From: CAZOJJ01 sp964580105
Lineage (GTDB): Bacteria > Bacteroidota > Rhodothermia > Rhodothermales > Rubricoccaceae
Direction of reading: 5' to 3'
Length of the DNA stretch: 64,000 nucleotides
Assembly: GCA_964580105.1 (NCBI GenBank)
Contig: CAZOJJ010000010.1
Coordinates: 13,328 to 77,327 of the forward strand
A program made the translations under genes and the position numbers. A model generated the notes under the pieces. It was not told where the DNA came from. It was given only the letters and a program-made list of their open reading frames with translations, and did no database searches. Positions 33,234 through 41,035 of the stretch are shown here, piece after piece; the stretch's first letter is position 1, and each line of letters begins with the position of its first letter.

Positions 33234-34604
33234 ATGAGCCTCAACGGACTCTTCCAGTCGGGCCGCCGCTCCATTCAGGTCCTCGAAGCGGCCATTCAGA
33301 CGACGGGCCAGAACATCGCCAACGCGAACACGGAGGGCTACAGCCGCCAGCGCATCGGCATCCGCGCGGAGAGCCTCACCACGCGCGGCCTCCACGCCCG
33401 CTTCGCGCCCCACACCTTCACCGGCGCCGGCGTCTCCATCCGGAGCTTCGAGCGCGTCCGCGACGTCCTCCTCGACGCGGCCGGGCGCGACGCCCGCGCC
33501 GGCCTCGGCGCCGCCGAGGAGGACGTCCGCGCGGGCACGACGCTCGAAGGCGTCTTCGCCGCCGGCACGCCCGGCAGCCTCACCGAGTCGCTCACGTCGT
33601 TCTGGAACGCCTTTGCCGACGCGGCCGACCGCCCCGCCGACCTCAACCTCCGCCGCGTCCTCCAGCAGCGCACCGACGCGCTGGCCGGCACGTTCCACCG
33701 CCTCGACGACGGCCTCAACCGCCTGGCCGGCGAGACGCGGAAGGCCCTCGCCGACGGCGTGGACCGGTTCAACGCGCTCACCGAGCGGATCGGCGCACTC
33801 AACGCCGAGATCCAAGCCGCCCGCTCGGCCGGCACGCCCAACTTCGCCGCCGAGGACGAACGCGACCGGCTCGCCGCCGACCTCGCCGACCTCGCCCCCG
33901 TCCGCGTCTCTACCGACGACAACGGGCACTACCGCATCACCCTGCAGGGCATGACCGTCGTGCAGGGGAGCACGACCCAGCAGCTCGCCTACGCGGGACC
34001 GCCCGACGCCGCCGAGGACGTCGTCGCGTTCAAGGGCACGAGCGTCACCTTCGACCCCGGCGACGAGGGCGGCGGGCGGCTCGGCAGCTGGGCCCGCACC
34101 CTCACCGCCACGATCCCCGACACGCGCGCCGGCCTCGACGCGCTCGCCGCCCGCCTCGTGGCCGACGTGAACGCGGCCCACGGCGCGGGCTACGGCCTCG
34201 ACGGCAGCACCGGCAACGCCTTCTTCGACCCGGCCGGCACGACGGCCGCCACCCTCGCCCGCTCCTCCGACATCACGGACCCGAGCGCCATCGCCCTGGC
34301 CGGCGTGCCCGACGCCCCCGGCGACGCGAGCGTCGCCCTCGCACTGGCCAACCTCCGCGCCGGGTTCGAGGAGGACGCCATCGGCGTCACGGCGGCGGTC
34401 GGGTGGCGGCTTCAGACCGCCTCGTCGCTGGAGTCGGCTTCGCGCGCGCTCGTGAGCCACTTCGACGCCCTGAGCGAGGGCGTCTCCGGCGTCTCGCTCG
34501 ACGAGGAGATGACGCGGCTCATCGAGTACCAGCAGGCGTTCGCCGCGACGGCCCGCGTGATCACGACGGCGCAGTCCCTCTTCGACACCCTCCTCGCCCT
34601 CTAG
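33234..34604 (+). CDS. flgK: hook-filament junction protein FlgK (HAP1)
   Basis: A 456-aa protein. The N-terminus (GRRSIQVLEAAIQTTGQNIANANTEGYSRQRIG) and the next block (GAGVSIRSFERVRD) are FlgK signatures, as is LTSFWNAFADAADRPADLNLRRVLQQR. The C-terminus (GVSLDEEMTRLIEYQQAFAATARVITTAQSLFDTLLAL) matches rod/hook-type ends. It joins the hook to the filament and is exported without a cleaved signal. It starts 3 bp after flgN. Confidence 0.95.
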   Translation: MSLNGLFQSGRRSIQVLEAAIQTTGQNIANANTEGYSRQRIGIRAESLTTRGLHARFAPHTFTGAGVSIRSFERVRDVLLDAAGRDARAGLGAAEEDVRAGTTLEGVFAAGTPGSLTESLTSFWNAFADAADRPADLNLRRVLQQRTDALAGTFHRLDDGLNRLAGETRKALADGVDRFNALTERIGALNAEIQAARSAGTPNFAAEDERDRLAADLADLAPVRVSTDDNGHYRITLQGMTVVQGSTTQQLAYAGPPDAAEDVVAFKGTSVTFDPGDEGGGRLGSWARTLTATIPDTRAGLDALAARLVADVNAAHGAGYGLDGSTGNAFFDPAGTTAATLARSSDITDPSAIALAGVPDAPGDASVALALANLRAGFEEDAIGVTAAVGWRLQTASSLESASRALVSHFDALSEGVSGVSLDEEMTRLIEYQQAFAATARVITTAQSLFDTLLAL

Positions 34605-34606
34605 CC

Positions 34607-35506
34607 ATGCTGCGTCCGCTCTCCCTCTCGTTCGAACGCAGCCTCGCCGCCCGCTCGCCGGAGAACGCCCTCACGGAGGTGCGCCGCACGTTCGCCGGGC
34701 TCCAGGAGCAGATGGCGACGGGCCGCCGCGTCAACCGCCCCTCCGACGACCCCACTGCCTTCGAGCAGGCGCGCACCTGGGAGGCCCACGCCGAGCGCCT
34801 CGACGGCCACCTCCGCGCCGTCAGCGCCGCGCGGCTCTGGACGAGCCACACGGCCGAGGCCCTCGACGGCCTCGTCGAGCTCACGATGACGGCCCACGAG
34901 CACGGCGTGCGCGGCCGCAACGACAGCCTCTCCGACGCCGACCGCGAGGCCCTCGCCCTCCGCATCGACTCCCTCCTGGAAGAGGCGGTGGACCGGCTCA
35001 ACGGGCAGGTCGAAGGCGAGTACCTCTTCGCCGGCAACCAGACCGGCACCGAGCCCTTCGCCGCCGACGGCACGCCCAACGCGGGCGACTTCAGCGGCCT
35101 CCGCGTCCGCCGCATCGGCCCCGGCGTGGACCTCGCCGTCAACGTCCCGGGCGACCGCGTCCAGCACCTCGGGAACGGGCAGACCGCCACGGGCGCCCTC
35201 CGCGCCCTCGCCGACGCCCTCCGGGGCTCCGGCGACTTCGAGACGGCGCTGGCCGACGTGGCCGCCGCCCGCGACCACTTCATCGCGCTCGCCGTCGAGA
35301 ACGGGGAGGTGCGCCTCCGCCTCGACGAGGCCGAGGCCCAGCTCGACGCCGCCGCCCTCCTGGCCGAGCGCCACCGCGCCGACCTCGAAGACACCGACCT
35401 CTTCGCCGCCGCCTCCGAGGCGCAGCGCGCGCAGAGCCAGCTCGAAGCCACCCTCCAGACCATCGCGGCCATCCGGCAGCGTTCCCTCCTCGACTACCTC
35501 CGCTAA
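34607..35506 (+). CDS. flgL: hook-filament junction protein FlgL (HAP3)
   Basis: A 299-aa flagellin-like junction protein. The N-terminal coil (LTEVRRTFAGLQEQMATGRRVNRPSDDPTAFEQAR) shows the flagellin/FlgL motif G(R)RVNRPSDDP. The C-terminal coil ends LEATLQTIAAIRQRSLLDYLR, equivalent to flagellin D0. The central part (EGEYLFAGNQTGTEPFAADG) is typical of FlgL. It follows flgK with 2 bp between. Confidence 0.93.
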   Translation: MLRPLSLSFERSLAARSPENALTEVRRTFAGLQEQMATGRRVNRPSDDPTAFEQARTWEAHAERLDGHLRAVSAARLWTSHTAEALDGLVELTMTAHEHGVRGRNDSLSDADREALALRIDSLLEEAVDRLNGQVEGEYLFAGNQTGTEPFAADGTPNAGDFSGLRVRRIGPGVDLAVNVPGDRVQHLGNGQTATGALRALADALRGSGDFETALADVAAARDHFIALAVENGEVRLRLDEAEAQLDAAALLAERHRADLEDTDLFAAASEAQRAQSQLEATLQTIAAIRQRSLLDYLR

Positions 35507-35529
35507 GCCCCAGCCCGGGCCGCCGCCCG

Positions 35530-36534
35530 ATGTACCGCACCATGCGCCCCCTGCCCGCCAAAGGCGTCCTCGCCCAGCTCGAACTGCGCTGCCCGCCCTT
35601 CCCGCAGACGCTCATCGAGGCCGTCGACATGCTCGACCACCTCGACGACATCGAGGTGCGGCCCGTGGCGCGGATGGTGGAGCGGGACCCGATCCTGCTG
35701 GCCCAGTTGCTCAAGACCGTCAACTCGGCGTACTACGGGCTCCAGCAGACGATCACCTCGCCCGAGCGGGCCGTGGTGCTGCTGGGGCCGGTGACGGTGG
35801 TCGGCCTCGTGGCCGGGATGAGCATGCTCCGCCTCCGCCCCCTCGTCACCGACGCCAACTCGGCCGTGATGGACCGGGTCATCGCGCACAGCCTGGCGAC
35901 GGCCTACCTCACCCGCTTCCTGATCGAGGAGGTGCCCGGCCACGCCGTCGTGCAGCAGCACCCGTCGCTGGCCCGCAACGGCGGCGCCTTCACGGCCGGC
36001 CTGCTCCACGACCTCGGCAAGTTCATCCTCCTCTACAACCACCCCGAGGAGGCCGCCGCGCTCTACCGGGACCGCGTCCTCGACGACCTCGTCGCCCCGC
36101 GCGACGCCTGCGAGCACGAGCGGCTCCTCTTCGGCTGCGACCACACCGAGGCCGGCGTGATGGCCGCGCAGCACTCCCACTTCCCCGAGCCGCTCACCAA
36201 CGTGATCCGGCTCCACCACACGCCCGCGGCCCTCCGCGGCGAGGGCGTCGCCACGGAGACGGCCGCCCTCCTCCGCGCCACCGTCGCCGCCAGCCACGCG
36301 GCCTCCTGGCTCGGCTACGGCGTGAGCGAGGCGGCCCCGCCCGACGCCCACCCCGACGAGCCCGTCTGGGACGAGCTGCTCCGCCGCGACCACCCCCGCC
36401 TCGGCACCCTCGACGCCCTCCTGGAGCGCGTCGAGGCGCAGGCCGAGCCGCTCCGCCAGTACGTCGGCGTCCTGACCGCCTCCTACCCCAACGCCGTCGA
36501 CCGACTGCGGAAGCAGATGCGGCTGGTGCGGTAG
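35530..36534 (+). CDS. HDOD-domain signalling protein
   Basis: A 334-aa cytoplasmic protein. The HDOD domain fills residues about 10-220: LPPFPQTL-like start (CPPFPQTLIEAVDML), VARMVERDPILLAQLLKTVNSAYYGL, AVVLLGPVTVVGLV and the degenerate HD pair FTAGLLHDLGKFILL. HDOD proteins resemble HD phosphohydrolases and act in signalling. In several flagellate bacteria they lie in motility clusters. It is last in the flgF-flgL run, 23 bp after flgL, so it is co-expressed with late hook genes. A second start (MRPLPAKG) lies four codons in. Confidence 0.85.
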   Translation: MYRTMRPLPAKGVLAQLELRCPPFPQTLIEAVDMLDHLDDIEVRPVARMVERDPILLAQLLKTVNSAYYGLQQTITSPERAVVLLGPVTVVGLVAGMSMLRLRPLVTDANSAVMDRVIAHSLATAYLTRFLIEEVPGHAVVQQHPSLARNGGAFTAGLLHDLGKFILLYNHPEEAAALYRDRVLDDLVAPRDACEHERLLFGCDHTEAGVMAAQHSHFPEPLTNVIRLHHTPAALRGEGVATETAALLRATVAASHAASWLGYGVSEAAPPDAHPDEPVWDELLRRDHPRLGTLDALLERVEAQAEPLRQYVGVLTASYPNAVDRLRKQMRLVR

Positions 36535-36559
36535 TACGTATTGCGTAGAGCGACTCACG

Positions 36560-36742
36560 CGATACGCAACACGNNNNNNNNNNNNNNNNNNNNNNNNNNN
36601 NNNNNNNNNNNNNNNNNNNNNNNNNNNNNNNNNNNNNNNNNNNNNNNNNNNNNNNNNNNNNNNNNNNNNNNNNCGATACCCAACACGCGATACCCAACAC
36701 GCGATACCCAACACGCGATACCCAACACGCGATACCCAACAC
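36560..36742 (+). repeat. 14-bp tandem array spanning the assembly gap before fliC
   Basis: CGATACGCAACACG (36560-36573) lies before the N run. After it come CGATACCCAACACG in four copies plus one partial (36674-36742). One substitution separates left and right units. The array clearly continues through the gap, so the real length is unknown. Confidence 0.92.
36574..36673. other. assembly gap (100 N)
   Basis: Exactly 100 N, flanked on both sides by the same 14-bp repeat family. The gap is therefore best explained by a repeat array longer than the reads. Confidence 0.95.
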
Positions 36743-36750
36743 CTTCCCCC

Positions 36751-36790
36751 GCGCATCCCGGCCCACCGAGGCGGCCGGGATGCGCGTTTT
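36751..36790 (+). terminator. intrinsic terminator upstream of fliC
   Basis: GCGCATCCCGGCC (36751-36763) pairs with GGCCGGGATGCGC (36773-36785), followed by GTTTTT. It closes the flgF-HDOD transcript just before the fliC promoter. Confidence 0.85.
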
Positions 36791-36822
36791 TCAGGCCAAG
36801 CGCGGGTTTTTTCAGGGATGGC

Positions 36823-36848
36823 TTAAGCGCGCCCTTCGGCACCGATAA
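36823..36848 (+). promoter_or_regulatory. sigma-28 promoter of fliC
   Basis: TTAA (36823) and CCGATAA (36842-36848), 19 bases apart, followed by CCGGGA. It closely fits the sigma-28 consensus (TAAA ... GCCGATAA). The leader contains a perfect 7-bp hairpin CCGGGGT-C-ACCCCGG (36863-36877) and an AGGAGG ribosome site. Confidence 0.85.
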
Positions 36849-36928
36849 CCGGGATAGACCGACCGGGGTCACCCCGGCACACCGCTTCCTCTACTCCCCC
36901 CACACCAACCCCTTCAGGAGGTACCCCG

Positions 36929-38113
36929 ATGATCGGCGATCTCTCCCGCATCAACACCAACGTCCAGTCGCTCCAGGCGCTGGGCGCGATGAACAAGACC
37001 AACGACCAGCTGGCGATGCGCCAGATGCGGCTCGCCACCGGCAGCCGGATCAACCGCGCCGAGGACGACTCCGCGGGCTACACCATCGCGAAGAAGCTCG
37101 AGTCCAAGACGCGCGGCCAGGCCCAGGCCCTCGCCAACATCGGCGACGCCAAGGGCATGCTGACCGTCGGCGAAGGCGCCCTCAACTCGGTCATGGACAT
37201 CCTCCAGACCATGAAGGAGAAGGCCGTCCAGGCCGCCAACGACACGATGGGCGCCGACGAGCGCGCCGCCGTGGAGCGCCAGCTCGACGCGCTCTACAAC
37301 GAGATCGGCGACGTCCTCGGCGGCGCCGAGTTCAACGGGCAGTCCCTCTTCAGCGGCAACACGCTCACCTTCCAGGTCGGCGCCGAGCAGGGCGACAGCT
37401 TCCAGGTCGCCACCGCCACCCTCACGAAGGACACGGTCGTGGCCGGCGTCTCCTCGCAGGGCCGCGCGGCCTCCGTCGGCACGGCCGTCACCACGGCCGG
37501 CGGGCAGTACGACGCCTGGGACAACGCCACCGACGACACCATCACCATCGTCAACAACGGCTACACCGGCTCCCACAGCGGCACGCTCTACTTCAAGAAG
37601 GACGGGACCAACCTCCTCGTCTCCACCGAGGACACCGTCTCCGGCTTCGCCAACGCGGACACCATCGACCTCACCGGCTACACGGCCGGCACGGACCTGA
37701 CCTACAACGGGATCAGCTTCGAGTTCGGCGCCGACCTCGCCGACCTCGACGACGGCGACGGCTTCTCGATCAAGGTCGAGGCCGCCATCGCCGCCGGGAC
37801 CGACACCTTCGTCGGGCAGCTGACCGATCACGCCGCCGCCGCCGCCGTGATCTCCAACATCGACGCGGGCATCGACCTGGTGGCCCAGGAGCTCTCCAAG
37901 CTCGGCGACTCGCAGTCCCGGCTGACGCAGAAGGAGTCCAACCTCCAGACCACGATCACCAACTACGAGGCGGCCCGCAGCCGGATCGAGGACGCCGACT
38001 TCGCCAAGGAGCAGATGGAGATCGTCAAGCTCCAGATCCTCCAGCAGACGGGCATCGCCTCCCTCGCGCAGGCCAACTCGGCCCCGCAGGGCGTGCTCCA
38101 GCTCCTCCGGTAG
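36929..38113 (+). CDS. fliC: flagellin
   Basis: A 394-aa filament protein. The N-terminal D0/D1 coil (INTNVQSLQALGAMNKTNDQLAMRQMRLATGSRINRAEDDSAGYTIAKKL) and the C-terminal coil (ARSRIEDADFAKEQMEIVKLQILQQTGIASLAQANSAPQGVLQLLR) are textbook flagellin. The middle 170 residues are variable and exposed. It is exported unprocessed. An AGGAGG Shine-Dalgarno precedes the ATG. It has its own sigma-28 promoter and a downstream hairpin, so it is expressed alone as a late gene. It is the only flagellin in this window. Confidence 0.97.
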   Translation: MIGDLSRINTNVQSLQALGAMNKTNDQLAMRQMRLATGSRINRAEDDSAGYTIAKKLESKTRGQAQALANIGDAKGMLTVGEGALNSVMDILQTMKEKAVQAANDTMGADERAAVERQLDALYNEIGDVLGGAEFNGQSLFSGNTLTFQVGAEQGDSFQVATATLTKDTVVAGVSSQGRAASVGTAVTTAGGQYDAWDNATDDTITIVNNGYTGSHSGTLYFKKDGTNLLVSTEDTVSGFANADTIDLTGYTAGTDLTYNGISFEFGADLADLDDGDGFSIKVEAAIAAGTDTFVGQLTDHAAAAAVISNIDAGIDLVAQELSKLGDSQSRLTQKESNLQTTITNYEAARSRIEDADFAKEQMEIVKLQILQQTGIASLAQANSAPQGVLQLLR

Positions 38114-38154
38114 GCGCCCCGGCTCCCGCCCCCACGGAGCCCGCTTCCCCGGCC

Positions 38155-38182
38155 GCCGCCCCCCGCCCACGCGGGGGGCGGC
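38155..38182 (+). terminator. terminator-like hairpin after fliC
   Basis: GCCGCCCCCCGC (38155-38166) and GCGGGGGGCGGC (38171-38182) form a 12-bp stem with loop CCAC. Only a weak TTT follows some bases later, so it may act as a 3' stabiliser as much as a terminator. Confidence 0.55.
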
Positions 38183-38231
38183 CCCGTGCGTTTGGCCCCT
38201 TCGCCGCTCCACCTGCTTCTCGCATGAACCC

Positions 38232-38258
38232 TTAGCACGCGCCCCCGGCCTCCGATAA
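38232..38258 (+). promoter_or_regulatory. sigma-28 promoter of fliS-fliD
   Basis: TTA (38232) and CCGATAA (38252-38258), 20 bases apart, preceded by CC and followed by CGGGAG. Same pattern as the fliC, flgM and motA sites. It drives fliS, about 130 bp downstream. Confidence 0.75.
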
Positions 38259-38386
38259 CGGGAGCAGGCGCCGCCCGGAAAAGCCTTCCGGCCCGGCACC
38301 TCCGAGGCCGACGGACCCGGCCCCGGCCGCCGCCCGGCTTCGTTTCCGCCCGCTTTCCCGTTTCGGAACCAGACTTGCCTGCTCCC

Positions 38387-38710
38387 ATGCACCCCCAGCT
38401 CCGCATGCGCCAGTACCAGCACCAGTCCATCGCCACGGCCTCGCCCGAGCGTCTCGTCGCCAAGCTCTTCGACCTGGGCGTGGCGGCGTGCCACCGGGGC
38501 GACCGGCCGCACCTCCGCGCCGTCCTCGTGGAGCTCGTCGGCGGGCTCGACTTCGAGCGGGGCGGCGAGCTGGCGCAGCGCCTCCACGGCCTCTACACGT
38601 TCTGCCTCGCCGAGAGCAACGACGGCAGCCTGGATGTCGTCGCCACCATCCTCGGCGGCCTCCGCGAGGCGTGGCAGGAGGGCGTACTCAAGCAACCCCT
38701 CGCCGCCTGA
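38387..38710 (+). CDS. fliS: flagellin chaperone FliS
   Basis: A 107-aa helical protein. The RQYQHQSIATASPERLVAKLFDLGVAAC block is the FliS helix-1/2 signature (YxxxxxxTASPxxLxxxLYDGxI). Helices ending HGLYTFCLAESNDGS and VVATILGGLREAWQEGV complete the four-helix bundle. It binds flagellin C-termini and prevents early polymerisation. An ATG four codons upstream (38375) is possible. It lies between fliC and fliD, as usual. Confidence 0.88.
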   Translation: MHPQLRMRQYQHQSIATASPERLVAKLFDLGVAACHRGDRPHLRAVLVELVGGLDFERGGELAQRLHGLYTFCLAESNDGSLDVVATILGGLREAWQEGVLKQPLAA

Positions 38711-38745
38711 AGGGGCGGCCTTCCTCTCACCGGCTCCTCCGCGTC

Positions 38746-40221
38746 ATGGCTTCCGCCGTCTACAACAGCAGCGACCCCTACGAGCAGCTCATCGCGCAGA
38801 TGATCCGGCTGGAGCGCCAGCCACAGACCACGCTCAAGGCGCAAAAGAGCGAGCACGAGGTGCAGCGCGCCGTACTCAACGACTTCGACAGCGCGCTCTC
38901 CGCGCTCCACACCGCGCTCAAGGGGTTCACCGACGTGGTGGCCAACCCCTTCGCCGCACGGAAGGCGACGGTCTCCTCGGGCGCCACCTTCGCGGCCTCG
39001 GCCGGCGACACCGCCGCACCCGGCACCCACAGCCTCACCGTCGAGCGCCTGGCGGCGGCGGACACCCGCGTCTCGGCCCAACTCGCCGCCGAGGGCACTG
39101 CCCTGCGCGACTTCTTCGACCTCCACGGCGTGCAGACCTTCTCCATCGAGGTCCACAGCCCGACCGACGACGACCCCGGCCGGCGCGTGCCCGTCGCCGT
39201 GACCGTGCATCCCGTCGGCACGACCGACGCGGCCATCCTGGCCGAGATCCGCCAGGCCGTCGCCGACGCGATGGGCGCGGCCGTCTCTGCCGGCACCCTC
39301 GAGCGCGCCCACGCCGCCACGGCCGCCGTCGTCAACGAAACCGCGGACTCGGCCCGCCTCTCGCTCCGCAGCGGCGCCACCGGCTACGCCGGCCGCCTCA
39401 CCTTCTCCGACTCGGCCGACGGCCTCCTCGCCCTGCTGGAGCTGGACGGGACCGACGCGCCCGTCGGCACCGGCGGCGGCGCCGTCACCCCCGTCGGCAC
39501 GAGCGAGACCGACTCCGCCCTCAACGCGCGGTTCGTCCTCGACGGGCTCACGCTCTACCGCGGCTCCAACACCGTGGACGACGCGCTCACCGGCGTCACG
39601 CTCACCCTCAACGCCCCCGGCGAGGCCGGCACCCTCACCGTCGGCCCCAACGGCGACGCGGTGGCGGAGAAGGTGAACGACTTCATCAAGAAGTACAACG
39701 CCGTGCTCGGCTTCATCAGCCAGCGCTCGAAGGTCGACGCCGCGAGCGGCGCGCGCGGCCAGTTCGCCACCGACACCTCGGTGCGCGGCCTCCGCTACGG
39801 GATGCGCACCGACCTGCTCTCGGCCGTGGACGGCCAGCCCGACGGCCTCGCCCGGCTGACCGACCTCGGCATCGCCATCAACGACGACGGCACGCTCAAG
39901 CTGGCCGACAAGGAGGCCCTCACCGCCGCCGTCGGCCGCGACCCGGCGGCGGTGCAGCGCCTCTTCGCCGCCGAGGACGGCGGCCTCGCCACCCAGCTGC
40001 AGGCCCGCCTCGGCTCTTTCCTCGGCACCAACGGCTCGCTCAAAGCCCGCAAGGACTCCATGGACGCCCGCATCCGACGCCTCGACAAGCAGATCGCCAG
40101 CTGGGACACCCGCATGGAGCGCCGCGAGGAGGAGCTCCGCCTCCAGTTCGCCCGGCTCCAGGAGACGATCGCGCTGCTGCAGGGCCAGAGCACCACGCTC
40201 ACCTCCTTCCTCTACGGCTAG
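38746..40221 (+). CDS. fliD: filament cap protein FliD (HAP2)
   Basis: A 491-aa cap protein. The N-terminus (DPYEQLIAQMIRLERQP, then KAQKSEHEVQRAVLNDFDSALSAL) and the GTHSLTVERLAAAD block are typical. The C-terminal half has LNAPGEAGTLTVGPNGDAVAEKVNDFIKKYNAVLGFISQ, GLRYGMRTDLLSAV, LTDLGIAINDDGTLKLADKEAL and the closing coil MDARIRRLDKQIASWDTRMERREEELRLQF. It caps the growing filament and guides flagellin insertion. It starts 35 bp after fliS. Confidence 0.93.
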   Translation: MASAVYNSSDPYEQLIAQMIRLERQPQTTLKAQKSEHEVQRAVLNDFDSALSALHTALKGFTDVVANPFAARKATVSSGATFAASAGDTAAPGTHSLTVERLAAADTRVSAQLAAEGTALRDFFDLHGVQTFSIEVHSPTDDDPGRRVPVAVTVHPVGTTDAAILAEIRQAVADAMGAAVSAGTLERAHAATAAVVNETADSARLSLRSGATGYAGRLTFSDSADGLLALLELDGTDAPVGTGGGAVTPVGTSETDSALNARFVLDGLTLYRGSNTVDDALTGVTLTLNAPGEAGTLTVGPNGDAVAEKVNDFIKKYNAVLGFISQRSKVDAASGARGQFATDTSVRGLRYGMRTDLLSAVDGQPDGLARLTDLGIAINDDGTLKLADKEALTAAVGRDPAAVQRLFAAEDGGLATQLQARLGSFLGTNGSLKARKDSMDARIRRLDKQIASWDTRMERREEELRLQFARLQETIALLQGQSTTLTSFLYG

Positions 40222-40243
40222 CCGCCCCTCGGGCTGACCTGCG

Positions 40244-40573
40244 ATGCCCCCTCGCCCCTCCGACACGCTCCTCGACGCCATCTACGCCTGCGGCGAGCGC
40301 CTCCTCGACGCCCTCGACGCGGGCGACTTCGAGGCGACCGTCGCCTGCGCCCGCGAGCGCGACGCGCTCATCGCACGGCTTCCCGCCGAGGGCGAGGGGA
40401 CCGACGCGCCCCGCGCGGCCCGCCTGACCCAGCAGCACCGCGTCCTCACCGAGCGGCTCCAGCTCGCCCACGACCGGCTCGCCGACGCCCTTCGCCGCTC
40501 CGACCGCTTCCAGCACGCGGCCGGCTCGTACGCCGCGACGCACGCCCAGCCCCGCCTCCAGGCACGGGGCTGA
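40244..40573 (+). CDS. small helical protein, FliT-like by position
   Basis: A 109-aa protein, nearly all helical (LLDAIYACGERLLDALDAGDFEATVACARERDALIARL; RLTQQHRVLTERLQLAHDRLADALRRSDRFQHAA). Size and location right after fliD suggest a FliT-type chaperone for the cap protein. Low complexity prevents a sequence-based claim. There is no membrane segment. It starts 22 bp after fliD, so it is in the same transcript. Confidence 0.5.
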   Translation: MPPRPSDTLLDAIYACGERLLDALDAGDFEATVACARERDALIARLPAEGEGTDAPRAARLTQQHRVLTERLQLAHDRLADALRRSDRFQHAAGSYAATHAQPRLQARG

Positions 40574-40604
40574 ACCCCGACCGCGCACTATTTTGGGGGC
40601 GTCC

Positions 40605-40631
40605 TTAGTGTCCGGCCTCCGGCCCCGATAA
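40605..40631 (+). promoter_or_regulatory. sigma-28 promoter of the FlgM-like gene
   Basis: TTAG (40605) and CCGATAA (40625-40631), 20 bases apart, followed by CCGGGG. It lies 28 bp before the start codon. Confidence 0.8.
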
Positions 40632-40659
40632 CCGGGGTAGCTCCCCAGCCCTCCCGCCC

Positions 40660-41016
40660 ATGAACGTCTCCCGCATCACGCCCGGCTCGTCCGCCGCCAC
40701 CGGCGCCGCCAGCCCCGAGGCCGCCGAGTCCGACCCGCGCGTCCGTGCTCTCCGGGCGCCGGCTCCTACCACCTCGGCCGGGCGGGGCGACCGCTTCGAG
40801 ATGTCGGAGGCCGCCCGCGCCCACCAGGCCGAGGTGGCCGAGCACCACGCGGAGGTCGAATCGGCCCGCGCGGCCCTCCGCGCCGAGGGCGATCTCACCC
40901 CCGAGCGCGTCGCCCGGCTCCAGCAGCGGGTCGAGGAGGGGTTCTACGACCGGCCCGAGGTCGTCGCGACCGTGGCCGAGCGGGCCGCCGCCGACCTCCG
41001 CGCCAGCGAGGGCTGA
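40660..41016 (+). CDS. flgM: FlgM-like anti-sigma-28 factor
   Basis: A 118-aa protein. The first 45 residues are polar and probably disordered. Then FEMSEAARAHQ and the C-terminal helices LTPERVARLQQRVEEGFYDRPEVVATVAERAAADL match the FlgM pattern (VELS..A, then RIxxLRxxIxxGxYxVD and a final helix). FlgM holds sigma-28 until it is exported through the finished hook. A sigma-28 promoter in front gives the usual feedback loop. It is convergent with the NtrC-type regulator (19 bp between stops). Confidence 0.75.
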   Translation: MNVSRITPGSSAATGAASPEAAESDPRVRALRAPAPTTSAGRGDRFEMSEAARAHQAEVAEHHAEVESARAALRAEGDLTPERVARLQQRVEEGFYDRPEVVATVAERAAADLRASEG

Positions 41017-41035
41017 GCACTCCGGAGGCCCGGGC

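Noticed and set aside
38155..38182. CRISPR-like or repeat origin for the GC hairpin after fliC
   Set aside because: A single simple stem-loop after a stop codon; best read as a transcript end.
36541..38235. Open frames running through the N gaps and across fliC
   Set aside because: Unknown bases cannot show an open frame; the flagellin frame itself explains the coding signal.
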